A program made the translations under genes and the position numbers. Of a stretch of 64,000 nt of DNA, positions 28,425 through 37,226 are shown one piece after another. The notes under the pieces are model-generated. The model was not told the DNA's origin and searched no databases. It was given only the letters and a program-made list of their open reading frames with translations. Origin of the DNA: Bacteroidia bacterium (GTDB taxonomy: Bacteria; Bacteroidota; Bacteroidia; UKL13-3); the NCBI GenBank assembly GCA_023151275.1, contig JAKLJI010000004.1, positions 68,946-132,945 on the forward strand, given 5' to 3'. Numbering within the stretch: position 1 is the stretch's first letter; every line of letters starts with the position of its first letter.

Positions 28425-29560
28425 TGCATTATTGGGAATTTTTTAGTCTGTTGTTGCTCTTGTTTTATGTCGGGTTGATTGGAACATTTGCCTACGGTTG
28501 GTTCAGCATTCCCGAATTCAAATCTGAAAACTCAGCTTCTGATTTTATTCGTTTTGATGTTTTGGTTCCTTTGCGCAATGAGGAAGCACAAGTAAGGCGA
28601 TTGCTTCAAAATTTTAGACGTTTAGATTATCCCTTGAATCAATTTTCTATCACACTAATTAATGACCATAGCACCGATAATACTGAGCGTGAAATTAGGG
28701 CATGTATGGCCGAGTTTCCTGAGTTTCCATTTCGCTTAATTAATGTAGCTGAAATAGAAGGTTTGGGTTCTAAAAAAGCAGCAATTACCTACGGCATCCA
28801 GCAATCGGATGCCGATTGGATTGTATTAACGGATGCCGATTGCAGCCATGCTGTAAATTGGTTGAAGACACTTTCTGCCTTTGTAGTTTCCCGAAATGCA
28901 AAAATGGTTTATGCTCCTGTTATGTTTGGTTCTGAGAATACCTTTCAGCACATGCAGGCACTTGAATTTGCCGGTCTTTTAGGCATAGGAGCGGCCGCCA
29001 TTCAATTGAAAAATCCTAATATGTGCAGTGCTGCAAATCTCTCCTTTTCTAAAACAGTTTTTGCAGAGGTGGGCGGCTATCAAGATAAAATGCACTTAGC
29101 TTCTGGCGACGATGAGTTCCTGTTGCACAAGGTGTTTAAACGCTATCCAAACCAGGTCTTTTTTCTCAAAAATAGAGATGCGCTTGTGGTCACTGATGCC
29201 AATTCAACCCTCAGACAATTGAGTGATCAACGACGTCGTTGGGTGTCAAAAAGCACACATTACGACAACCGATACATTACGGCCATTTTAATTGGAGCTT
29301 ATTTGTTCAACCTAAGCATCTTGGTAAACTTAATTTTGGGAATTTGGAACCCACAATTTCTTAGTATTGGAGCGGCTCAATTGCTAGGTAAAGCACTCGT
29401 TGAATTTTCGATTTTGTTTCCTGTAGTGCATTTTTTTAAGCGATCTGCATTAATCGTATTTTTGATTGTAGCTGAACCCTTTCACATTTTGTATGTTTTA
29501 ATCATTGGAATTTGGGCTAATCTGGGTGCTTACAATTGGAAAGGCCGTCAACAAAAATAA
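28424..29560 (+). CDS. Family 2 glycosyltransferase, membrane-bound
   Basis: 378 residues. N-terminal membrane helix (residues 5-28), GT-A domain with DVLVPLRNEEAQ, NDHSTDNTE, the DxD-type VLTDADCSH, the acceptor/base region ASGDDEFLL and QRRRWVSK (Q/R-x-x-R-W), then two or three C-terminal membrane helices. Processive or polyprenol-type inverting transferase. Coupled to the flippase-like gene. Confidence 0.9.
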   Translation: MHYWEFFSLLLLLFYVGLIGTFAYGWFSIPEFKSENSASDFIRFDVLVPLRNEEAQVRRLLQNFRRLDYPLNQFSITLINDHSTDNTEREIRACMAEFPEFPFRLINVAEIEGLGSKKAAITYGIQQSDADWIVLTDADCSHAVNWLKTLSAFVVSRNAKMVYAPVMFGSENTFQHMQALEFAGLLGIGAAAIQLKNPNMCSAANLSFSKTVFAEVGGYQDKMHLASGDDEFLLHKVFKRYPNQVFFLKNRDALVVTDANSTLRQLSDQRRRWVSKSTHYDNRYITAILIGAYLFNLSILVNLILGIWNPQFLSIGAAQLLGKALVEFSILFPVVHFFKRSALIVFLIVAEPFHILYVLIIGIWANLGAYNWKGRQQK

Positions 29561-29561
29561 T

Positions 29562-29834
29562 ATGAATACCGACCTAAGTGAACTTGAATGGGATATTTTG
29601 AATTGCCTCTATTTTGTAGAGCCTTTTAGCACCCTGTTGGAAGAAACAGGATATCCTGCACCTATTGTTGCCGATGGGCTGAAAACCCTTATTCATCGGA
29701 AAATGGTAGTGCCTATGCGTTTTGATGAGACCAAGCAAGAATACCTGCGCACATTTTACTACGATGCCGACAATATGGATGCCTATTCTTATCTCGCAAC
29801 AAAAGAAGGCTTGATGGCTCACAATTCACGTTAG
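29562..29834 (+). CDS. Small conserved protein, possible winged-helix fold
   Basis: 90 residues from the ATG at 29562, one base after the glycosyltransferase stop; an earlier start inside that gene (29505) is unlikely. The pattern LSELEWDILNCLYF ... APIVADGLKTLIHRKMV reads like a winged helix, followed by an acidic/aromatic tail. Soluble. Recurrent neighbour of recO, but no function known to me. Confidence 0.65.
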   Translation: MNTDLSELEWDILNCLYFVEPFSTLLEETGYPAPIVADGLKTLIHRKMVVPMRFDETKQEYLRTFYYDADNMDAYSYLATKEGLMAHNSR

Positions 29835-29835
29835 C

Positions 29836-30561
29836 ATGCTGGTTAAGGTAATTGGATTGCTTGTTCAGGTAATTCCTTACAAGGAAAGCTCGCATATCCT
29901 TAAAGTGTACACCCAATCTCAAGGTCTTCAATCGTACATGGTAAGTGGGGTAAAGGGGCCAAAATCAGCCATAAAACCCGCCCATTTGCAGTTGCTTAAT
30001 TTGCTTGAGCTTGAGGTTTATCAAAAGCAAAGCAATAGCATTCATCGCATCAAAGAACTAAAATGTAATCCGCCGCTTGTTAATCTCCATACCGATATGG
30101 AGCGCATTGCCGTCTCCTTGTTTATAGCTGAGGTATTGTCCAAGACACTGAACGAAGAAAATCAACCCGATGAATCTTTGTTCGACTTCCTATTTAATCT
30201 GGTGCAATTTGTTGATATCACACAAAGCTCCTTGAGTTGGTTGCCACAACATTTTTTGCTTCGCTTAAGTGCTCATCTGGGATTTTCTCCCTTCCTCGTT
30301 GAAGGTTCAGAAAATAGGGTGTTCAGTTTGAAAGAAGGCGTTTTTATTGATGAATACCGCTCCGGACCAGACAGTCTAACCGTAGCCGAATCTGAGCTTT
30401 TAATCCGCATCATGAAAACAGGTATTGCCGACCTTCCTGCAATACCATCCAACCGACAGCTCCGCAATCATTTGCTTGAAGCTTTGCTCAGGTATTTTAG
30501 TTACCATGTTCCTGGTTTCAGAGAAATTCAATCGCATGCAATTCTGGCTTCTCTTTGGTAG
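29836..30561 (+). CDS. recO: DNA repair protein RecO
   Basis: 241 residues; RecFOR pathway protein that loads RecA on SSB-coated DNA. N-terminal OB fold (GLLVQVIPYKESSHILKVYT, SGVKGPKSA) and the helical C-domain (HFLLRLSAHLGFSP). The four-Cys zinc finger of some RecO proteins is absent. Starts one base after the upstream stop. Confidence 0.9.
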   Translation: MLVKVIGLLVQVIPYKESSHILKVYTQSQGLQSYMVSGVKGPKSAIKPAHLQLLNLLELEVYQKQSNSIHRIKELKCNPPLVNLHTDMERIAVSLFIAEVLSKTLNEENQPDESLFDFLFNLVQFVDITQSSLSWLPQHFLLRLSAHLGFSPFLVEGSENRVFSLKEGVFIDEYRSGPDSLTVAESELLIRIMKTGIADLPAIPSNRQLRNHLLEALLRYFSYHVPGFREIQSHAILASLW

Positions 30562-30631
30562 TTTGGTTCTTGGATTAAAGTGCCAACCCTTTCTCTCTTG
30601 ATGTTGACTATTCAAAAGCAAAGTGGTTTTC

Positions 30632-31081
30632 ATGAGAATAATTCGGCTTAGGTGGCTTCTTTTGGTTTTTATTTTGGTGATTCAAGGAGCTTGTAGGCAT
30701 CCGCTTTTTTCTGTGAATTTCAGGGATAAAAAGGATAGAAAGCAAGGACTTTGGAAAGTGTATTACGATTCAGCCAATAAAAAGCTTTATTATAAGATTA
30801 GGTACAAAAACAACAAGCCAACAGGTAAAGTAAGCTATTATTATCCCGATGGAAAATTGCAGCAGCAAGAAATTTACAAGCGAAATAAAACCATATTGAC
30901 GACTTATTATTGGCCCAATGGGAAACCAGAATTAAAGGGCACTGCACAATTGATAATTACACCAGATACTACCATTTACCAATGGATAGGACCCTGGGAA
31001 AAGTTTGATTCAACAGGAAAGCTAACTGAAGTGAGAACCTATAGAAATGGGCAACGAATCTGGACGCGCTTTATCCGTTAA
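30632..31081 (+). CDS. Lipoprotein with YwqK/MORN-like repeats
   Basis: 149 residues from the ATG at 30632. Lipobox VIQGAC; then repeats of the type YYYPDGKLQQQEIYK and YYWPNGKPELKGT, matching the MORN-like 'YwqK antitoxin' repeat common in Bacteroidota. Probably an outer-membrane lipoprotein; true role unknown and there is no toxin gene next to it. Its 3' end overlaps the convergent kinase fragment by 11 bp. Confidence 0.7.
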   Translation: MRIIRLRWLLLVFILVIQGACRHPLFSVNFRDKKDRKQGLWKVYYDSANKKLYYKIRYKNNKPTGKVSYYYPDGKLQQQEIYKRNKTILTTYYWPNGKPELKGTAQLIITPDTTIYQWIGPWEKFDSTGKLTEVRTYRNGQRIWTRFIR

Positions 31082-31432
31082 TCGGAATGCGGAGTACAAG
31101 TTTTGTTTGATTGAACGGAAGCTCGAAATGCATCATTTCCCAGCCTAAGTTTTTTGCCATTTCTTTGCTGAGATAAAGTCCAAGTCCTAATCCTTGTTGA
31201 CCAAATTGCTCTTTTCTAAACTGTTTTAATGGGCCAACATTTTCAAATTCCTCCTTGGAAAAAGGCTGACCTTCACTTAAGAAGCTGAGTTCAAACCAGG
31301 CCTCTTGTTTGCTGAGTGAAATGGATTTCTTTTTGCCTTTGTGTGTGAATTTGAACGTGTTATCGCACAATTCAGACAATACCACATTGCACAAGGTTTC
31401 TCTTGAACTGATTTCACAATTTTCCTCAATTG
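31071..31432 (-). pseudogene. Severed histidine kinase ATPase domain of the hybrid response regulator
   Basis: The frame reads NEIELTIEENCEISS, then the N box LSELCDNTFKFT and the G2 box GQQGLGLGLYLS, ending at 31071. It has no start codon of its own that makes sense and belongs to the receiver-kinase gene just upstream, in another frame. The distance from the H-box histidine (31490s) to the N-box Asn is about 52 codons, where about 100 or more are expected, so roughly 150 nt of the dimerisation domain appear deleted out of frame. Probably not translated as a kinase. Confidence 0.7.
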
Positions 31433-31951
31433 TTAATTCAATTTCATTGTCTCTAGCAAGAGAGAAGCCGAACCTAAAATTCCATGCAGCGGAGTGTTTA
31501 ATTCGTGGGTTTTAAGTCTTCCAATATTTAAACCTTCCTTGATCATTTCTGCTTCAATCTGTTTGTGCAAATCTTGCATGCGATCTAGTTTTCGTTGAAT
31601 CAGGAGAATTAAATCGGGTAGGGGAAAAGGTTTAACGATATAATCATCGGCGCCGGAGTTCATGCCTTCTCGCATTGATTCCATATCTGATTTCGCAGTC
31701 ATGAAAATTACCGGAACACTCGTAAAATTTGCTTTTTTTCTCAATTGTTTAACAAAATCATAGCCATTTATTTTGGGCATCATGATATCGCTAATTATGA
31801 GATCTGGTTTGATGGTATCCGCAATTAAAAGAGCCTCTTCTCCATTTTGGGTTTCAATAATTTGAAAGCCAGATAGTCTGAGGTATTCGCTTACATTTCT
31901 TCGAATGGAAGGTTCGTCTTCAACCAATAAAATTAAGTTCTCTTTTTTCAT
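31433..31951 (-). CDS. Response regulator receiver protein, truncated hybrid
   Basis: 172 residues: a complete CheY-like receiver (LLVEDEPSIRRN; phospho-acceptor Asp in LIISDIMMPKING; MTAKSD; Lys in YIVKPFPLP), then a helix leading to an H-box-like THELNTPLHGILGSA, where the frame ends. The rest of the kinase lies in another frame downstream. As it stands it can only be a receiver with a partial dimerisation helix. Its ATG overlaps the stop of the upstream sensor kinase by 4 bp, so the two form a two-component operon. Confidence 0.8.
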   Translation of the reverse strand: MKKENLILLVEDEPSIRRNVSEYLRLSGFQIIETQNGEEALLIADTIKPDLIISDIMMPKINGYDFVKQLRKKANFTSVPVIFMTAKSDMESMREGMNSGADDYIVKPFPLPDLILLIQRKLDRMQDLHKQIEAEMIKEGLNIGRLKTHELNTPLHGILGSASLLLETMKLN

Positions 31952-34239
31952 CCGGGTAGATTTATGATAAATGTGGTTCCTTTATTTTCTTTGCTGGTGT
32001 ACGTAATGGTACCTTTGTGGAGTTCTACAAAATTTTTGACCAATACTAGGCCCATGCCGTTTCCAGAAATTCCTGTAACATTTCCTGCTCTGAAAAAGGA
32101 TTGAAATAAATTTTCTTTGTCTTTTTCAGGAATGCCAATGCCATAATCTTTTATTTCAATACTGAAGCTTGACTCATCAAAGAAGCTCCTAACTTCAGGT
32201 ATTGGATTTCCGGGAATTGAATATTTGATGGCGTTTGAAAGTAAATTTTCAAGAATATGTTCCAAGTGAAGAGGGTCAGATTTTACAAGTCGGAAAGGCT
32301 CACTGAAACTTAATTTAAATTGAGCATGAAATTTATTTCGTTCACTAATGGATTCAATTAATTCCCTTAAATCGATTTCCTGGTTTTTAACCTCAATATT
32401 GGAGCTTTCTGTTTTTCCTAACAGCAAAATTTCATTAACAAGACCAGTTAGGTGTTGGGTTTCTTGTCGAATTGTTTTGATGTGTTTATTTAATTTTTCA
32501 GGGTTGCTTTCTGCTTGATTTAAATAAATTTCCATGATTTCTGCGCTGCTCTGAATGCAGGAAAGTGGACCTCTAAATTCATGCGATGCCATGCTGATAA
32601 AACGCGATTTAAGCAGGTTGAGTTGCTTTTCTTTTTCAAGTGCAATCAAATTGGTTTGCTCCCATTCTTTGGCTTCAGTATAATCTTGAATTAGAACGGA
32701 AAGTCTATTTTTTTGCCCTTTGGTTTGAATCCGGTTAATGGTGGCTTTAAACCAAGTTTCTTTACCCCGAATGGGTAATGTATATTCCAAATAGCCTCGC
32801 TCGCCTGTCTTTAAAGTAGATTCACATTTTTTTGTGAGTTCAATAACCGATGGAAATTCATCAAGTGAAACTAAATTGAGTCCTTTTAATTTTTCTGGCG
32901 GAAGAAATAACAGCGCTTCGTCGCCGGTCCAGAAATTTGTTATGGTGAGATTTTCATCCAATTCAAATACAATATCACGCATGGAAATGATAATGGATTC
33001 CAAATCGGCCTTCGATTTTTTTAAATCTTCCTGGATTTGATTTTTTTGCTGTTGTGATTTATGCGCATTCACCAAATTGGCGCATGTTACCAGAATAGGT
33101 TCAATCTTGCTTACCAAGCTTGCATCATAACCACCTTTTTTATTGGCTAGGCCAATCATGCCAGTAAATTCATCTCCAAAATAAAAGGGAATTCCTATAT
33201 AGGATTGCAGTTTTGGATGCCCATGAGGAACGCCACCACTATTGGGGTCGGTTTCAGGAGAATTACTAATATAAACCTCGCCACTTAATAAGGTTTGACC
33301 AAACAATGTTGATGTATTTCTGAATTCTATACCGCTTTGATAGCTTTTTTCATAATAAGATTTACTGGCATCGTCCCAAGCAATATTTGAAAGCGCATGG
33401 CTTACCAAGTAACGAGCATTGTTTTCATCTGTTTTAACTTCGCCAATAAACCCGAATGAACTTTCGGTATAGCTTAGCAATTGATTTAACAATAACTCAA
33501 ATCCCTTACGGGTAGTTTCTTCCTTTAAATAAACTTGTTGACTTTCTGTGATGGTATTTAAAAAGAGTTTTTGTTCAGATGCCTCAGATTCAGTAATTTT
33601 TAATTGGGGTTTATTTCGAATACAAAAAATGGCTAATTTCCCAAGACCAGGCAATTGTTCAAGTAAATAATCTTTTGTGTTTAGCTGAATTTCTACCGAG
33701 TTTTTTGATGATTGAGTCAGTCTTGATAGTGAATTGGTTATGTCTGTTTGAAATGCATTGTAGTCTTTGGAAATTCGCTCGTATTCTTCTCCACTGCCTA
33801 CCACTAATTTTCCTTTTTGTGTTACAATTAGGTAGCAATTGTTGATGTTGTTTAAGTAATAGTTAACTACTTGATTGAAATCCAATGTTTGCGTCAATTC
33901 CATTTTAATTTCCTGAACTAACGCTTCAAGGAACGGACCTAAATTAATTTCGTTTGGGTTTGAATCTTGAAGAAGTTGAGCATGCCCAGAATCAATTTTC
34001 CCAACTTTATAGGTTATTCCGCTGATCTTTAAGAGTTGAATTAACAGGTCTTTTGATTCCCCAGAAATTGGAATGAATAAGGAGGTTTTTTGAGGAAGAA
34101 TCGACTCAATCTCAATACTAATTAAAGTTTGAAGATCCGCCTCAAGATTTCGGGCACCTATGGTATCTTTGGACGTGATTTTGAATAAATCCTCCGATTC
34201 TTTTTTAGATATAATAAGTGTCAGTATCAACTTGGCCAT
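31948..34239 (-). CDS. Soluble sensor histidine kinase with GAF and PAS domains
   Basis: About 763 residues from the ATG at 34239 (another at 34254 adds five). No membrane segment. Regions: unassigned N-terminus (1-250), a GAF-like domain (about 255-415, YIGIPFYFGDEFTGMIGLAN), coiled linker, a PAS-like domain (about 435-545), HisKA with phospho-acceptor His in SMASHEFRGPLS, and HATPase with N box LENLLSNAIKYS, G1 KDYGIGIPEKD and G2 GNGMGLVLV. A cytosolic kinase, ligand unknown, paired with the receiver gene by a 4-bp overlap. Confidence 0.88.
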   Translation of the reverse strand: MAKLILTLIISKKESEDLFKITSKDTIGARNLEADLQTLISIEIESILPQKTSLFIPISGESKDLLIQLLKISGITYKVGKIDSGHAQLLQDSNPNEINLGPFLEALVQEIKMELTQTLDFNQVVNYYLNNINNCYLIVTQKGKLVVGSGEEYERISKDYNAFQTDITNSLSRLTQSSKNSVEIQLNTKDYLLEQLPGLGKLAIFCIRNKPQLKITESEASEQKLFLNTITESQQVYLKEETTRKGFELLLNQLLSYTESSFGFIGEVKTDENNARYLVSHALSNIAWDDASKSYYEKSYQSGIEFRNTSTLFGQTLLSGEVYISNSPETDPNSGGVPHGHPKLQSYIGIPFYFGDEFTGMIGLANKKGGYDASLVSKIEPILVTCANLVNAHKSQQQKNQIQEDLKKSKADLESIIISMRDIVFELDENLTITNFWTGDEALLFLPPEKLKGLNLVSLDEFPSVIELTKKCESTLKTGERGYLEYTLPIRGKETWFKATINRIQTKGQKNRLSVLIQDYTEAKEWEQTNLIALEKEKQLNLLKSRFISMASHEFRGPLSCIQSSAEIMEIYLNQAESNPEKLNKHIKTIRQETQHLTGLVNEILLLGKTESSNIEVKNQEIDLRELIESISERNKFHAQFKLSFSEPFRLVKSDPLHLEHILENLLSNAIKYSIPGNPIPEVRSFFDESSFSIEIKDYGIGIPEKDKENLFQSFFRAGNVTGISGNGMGLVLVKNFVELHKGTITYTSKENKGTTFIINLPG

Positions 34240-34254
34240 AATTCGTATGCGCAA

Positions 34255-34812
34255 GTTAATCTTTTGAAATACAGTATCTAATAATCAGGAATTAGCTATA
34301 GTAATAGACAGATTTGGGTTTTTAATTGTGGTTTATTGTGACGATTTAGTTGAAAATTAATTATTAATAATTCATCATTGCAGCTCCGAGGCCTTATGGA
34401 TATTCAAAATTTATAAATCCACTTAGTTTCGATTTATAAATAAATTGTCATTTCTCTCGGGAGTTAATTGTTCTTAAATCGTCACTCTGTTTTAATGGTT
34501 AGCCTTTTGTTTTGATTTGCTGTAAAAACGATTTGGATTGAGGTGGGAATTCATCTTGTCTTAACATTAGCAAGAGTTTTGTCGGGCTGGAGGATTGGTG
34601 TTGCCCTGCCAATTTACCACGCGGAAAAATTTGTCATCCCTCTGCTCATGCACACTATTGTTCTGCCCGAGTACAGCTGTAGTTTTACAAATCCGTTCGA
34701 GGGAAAATAAGTAGGCATGAAATAAAGTGATTCGAGAATTAGGTTTAAATTAACTTTAGTAAGTTAGTAATAAAAAAGTTGCGCAGTTTATTCAATAACT
34801 AATTCTTCCAAA
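34255..34812. other. Intergenic stretch, no gene found
   Basis: 558 bp with stops in all frames and no RNA gene, repeat or terminator that I can recognise. It must hold the promoter of the sensor kinase operon; AT-rich sequence near 34740-34800 lies at the 3' side of the AraC-type gene. Confidence 0.5.
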
Positions 34813-35556
34813 TTAGCTGATTTTTTTCTTCCAATTGCTTGGTATTTCACCATATAAATCTTTGAAGCATTTGCTGAAATAGGACGCACCTCCAAATCCT
34901 ACATAATCTACAATTTCAGAAATACTCATATTACTTTCTTCTAGCAGACGCTTTGCATGGTTTAGTCTTATTTCTCGGATATAAACACTAACCGATTTAT
35001 TGGCTAGCCTTTTCAGTTTTTTTTGTATGGTTGATTTACTTTGATGAATTTCTTTACTCAAAGTTTCCAAATCAAGGTTTTCATTGGAAAGGTGTTTTTC
35101 AATAATATGGGTTAAATTATCAATGAAGTTGTTTCGGTTATCCTTACTGGTGGATACGAAGCCCGGCTGAAACGGAGAACGAAGTCGTTGGGTAATCTCA
35201 GCCCAATTTCTAATTTTTATTCGGCTTATTTCCGGACCGAGTTCAGGGTCGATGCAATCCGTGATCCCATTTTCCAACAAAAAACTTTGATTCCTAATTT
35301 GCATCGGGTTTGCCAGAAGTAATACAGGACATACATGCAAGCGTGCAAGAATAGGACTGAGACTTAACTTCAGATTCAAATCATCTAAATTAGATTGGAT
35401 GATTACTAAATCAGGAATGAATCCTGACATTTCAAGACTTTCTAATTTTTCTTCTGCTGCCTTCATCTCGAAAGGCACTAGATGCGTCTGCACACCTGAA
35501 TCACCGGATAGAAACAAAGGTATTTCCGGACCCATAAAGAGTAGATTTAATTTCAT
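34813..35556 (-). CDS. AraC-family regulator with degenerate receiver-like N-terminal domain
   Basis: 247 residues. The C-terminal 100 residues are an AraC double helix-turn-helix (SKSTIQKKLKRLANKSVSVY, then SISEIVDYVGFGGASYFSKCFK with the usual Gly-Phe...Ser-Phe-Phe pattern). The N-terminal part has receiver-like topology (PDLVIIQSNLDDLNL, CPVLLLANP) but lacks the clear acidic pocket, so phosphorylation is doubtful. Monocistronic, with large non-coding flanks both sides. Confidence 0.8.
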   Translation of the reverse strand: MKLNLLFMGPEIPLFLSGDSGVQTHLVPFEMKAAEEKLESLEMSGFIPDLVIIQSNLDDLNLKLSLSPILARLHVCPVLLLANPMQIRNQSFLLENGITDCIDPELGPEISRIKIRNWAEITQRLRSPFQPGFVSTSKDNRNNFIDNLTHIIEKHLSNENLDLETLSKEIHQSKSTIQKKLKRLANKSVSVYIREIRLNHAKRLLEESNMSISEIVDYVGFGGASYFSKCFKDLYGEIPSNWKKKIS

Positions 35557-36196
35557 TGATACAGTTGAGTAAGGTTAGTCGGTGTCAAACCTAGATAATT
35601 GGTGGTTTTTTCCTTTTCAACTGCGAATCAATTTCTGCAACTTTTAAGTAAATAAAAAAGGAATTTGTGAGAATTTAGGCTAAAAATTGAACTAATTTTT
35701 CAAGTTGTTTATTAGCTTTTCTGTTTTAATTCTTTAATAACCAGGGTGATGTCGATGTTTAATTTCTTTTTAAGTGGTGTTTTTTCAATTTTTTGGCCCG
35801 AATTCAGATTTGAGAGAAAAGGGAACTGCCTCTCGTGTTTTTTTGGAATCTGCTGAAGTCCCATTTATTCAAGATTTTACCCTAGAAATTTTCCTTGTAT
35901 CTGCCTGGGAGTTGAACTGTTCATGGGCCATATTTTCTAATGGGGCGCCAAGTTAATTTCTCTCAATTACTCCTTTATGCTAGTGTGAAAGGTTTTTCAA
36001 GAATAATTCATGTAGTGAAATTACCTGATTTATTTTCTCATTCTAGATGCATTGTTTTGGGTTTGCTTTAATAAGTGAAAAACTGAGTCAGATGGCTTGA
36101 ATAAAGATACAAATCATCATTAGGAAATACTCCAAAGAAAGGTTCCATTGAAAATTTTTGTTCAATTCATTTTTAGAAGTAATAAGCTAGTGTTAT
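35557..36196. other. Intergenic stretch, no gene found
   Basis: 640 bp between the AraC-type gene start and the 3' end of the arginyltransferase-like gene. One 60-codon open frame (35774-35956) has no protein-like pattern. Upstream part should include the AraC gene promoter. Nothing else seen. Confidence 0.5.
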
Positions 36197-36859
36197 TTAT
36201 TTCACTGGAAATAAATTGTATGGAAACCAGACTTCTGCATCGGGATTCCAAATCTCAATGCAATCTTTTGAAGGGAAGAGTTTGTAGTCAAAACGTGGAG
36301 TTCCAGGACTAATGTATCCCGTGTAGTAAAATTCAGCTCCAATGTTTTTCGCAAACTCCATTTTTTGCAGCATAAGCCATTTGCCAATGCTATGTTTTTT
36401 GTAGTCGGGATGATAAATGTTCATTATTCCAGCAATGCTATTCATGCCCACATCAAAAATTCCTGCACCAATTAACAATCCCCGGTCTCTGAGTTGAATC
36501 ATCCAGGTATTGAAGCGATGTTGCTTTTCATCCTCAAACAAATAAGAAGCTACAGAAGCTGAAGGCGTAAAGCTAATTCCGGTTTTGTACAAGCTGAATA
36601 AATCTTCCAGTTCAACAGAATATTGGAATGGGCTTATTTCGGCACTGAACTTTTTGTTTTTACGAAGTATTTCTTTGGTGCTTGAATTGTGATTGAATAG
36701 GCTTAGGCGTGTACGTAACCAATGAACGGGCATTACGCTTTCTTCCTGAATAATCAGGTTGGTTGTAAACATGTCTTGCTGCATGCGATAGAAGCCTCGT
36801 TCTAGGCAGCGGTCGAGTAGTTCACCCTCAATGCGTTCAGGAATACGTTGACTATCCAT
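36197..36859 (-). CDS. Arginyl/leucyl-tRNA-protein transferase-like protein (ATE/Bpt superfamily)
   Basis: 220 residues from the ATG at 36859 (27 bp of extra frame upstream). The C-terminal half matches the aminoacyl-protein transferase GNAT fold: IYHPDYKKHSIGKWLMLQKM, then FYYTGYISPGTPRFDYKLFP. In the N-terminal half the layout LLDRCLERGFYR ... RTRLSLFNHNSS follows bacterial Bpt, but the Cys pair that usually sits between is missing (TTNLIIQEESVMP instead). Bpt enzymes add Leu to N-terminal Asp/Glu; whether this one has that activity is uncertain. Sits beside the TIGR03643/photolyase pair. Confidence 0.7.
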   Translation of the reverse strand: MDSQRIPERIEGELLDRCLERGFYRMQQDMFTTNLIIQEESVMPVHWLRTRLSLFNHNSSTKEILRKNKKFSAEISPFQYSVELEDLFSLYKTGISFTPSASVASYLFEDEKQHRFNTWMIQLRDRGLLIGAGIFDVGMNSIAGIMNIYHPDYKKHSIGKWLMLQKMEFAKNIGAEFYYTGYISPGTPRFDYKLFPSKDCIEIWNPDAEVWFPYNLFPVK

Positions 36860-36904
36860 TTTTAGGGTCAATAATACCAAAAGCAAACTTATTGCACAAT
36901 GGAA

Positions 36905-37192
36905 TTAGCTCCGTTTGCTAATCTTATTTCCGCTAATAGCGCGTTGCCTACTGCACTTGAATCGATTAATTTCTGGGTTGCGTTTCTTTTCATGCTTCTG
37001 GGATACGCCGGAATTTACCCGTTCGCGCCACCTTCGCCAGGATGAAGGTTTTAGTTGTTGACGCATAAGTTGAATAACCTCAGACTCTTTCAAGCCAAAT
37101 TGCCTTTTTATCGCCTCAAAAGAGGTGCGGTCTTCCCAAGCCATTTCAATAATGCGGTCAATTTCTTCTACTTGCAATTTTTGCATACCCAT
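36905..37192 (-). CDS. TIGR03643 (DUF2805) family protein
   Basis: About 95 residues. Core VEEIDRIIEMAWEDRTSFEA, FGLKESEVIQLMRQQLKPSS and WRRWRERVNSG is the TIGR03643 signature; the tail is Lys/Arg rich. Start placed at the ATG at 37192 (37186 also possible); a longer frame to 37258 would run into the photolyase. Family function is unknown, but it frequently neighbours cryptochrome/photolyase genes, and here it is divergent from one with about 35 bp between starts. Confidence 0.85.
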   Translation of the reverse strand: MGMQKLQVEEIDRIIEMAWEDRTSFEAIKRQFGLKESEVIQLMRQQLKPSSWRRWRERVNSGVSQKHEKKRNPEINRFKCSRQRAISGNKISKRS

Positions 37193-37226
37193 CAAACCCC
37201 TAGAGTCATTTTTTGTTTGTTGCAAT

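Noticed and set aside
35774..35956. Possible 60-codon gene in the AraC upstream region
   Set aside because: No signal peptide, domain or conserved pattern, and no coupled neighbour.
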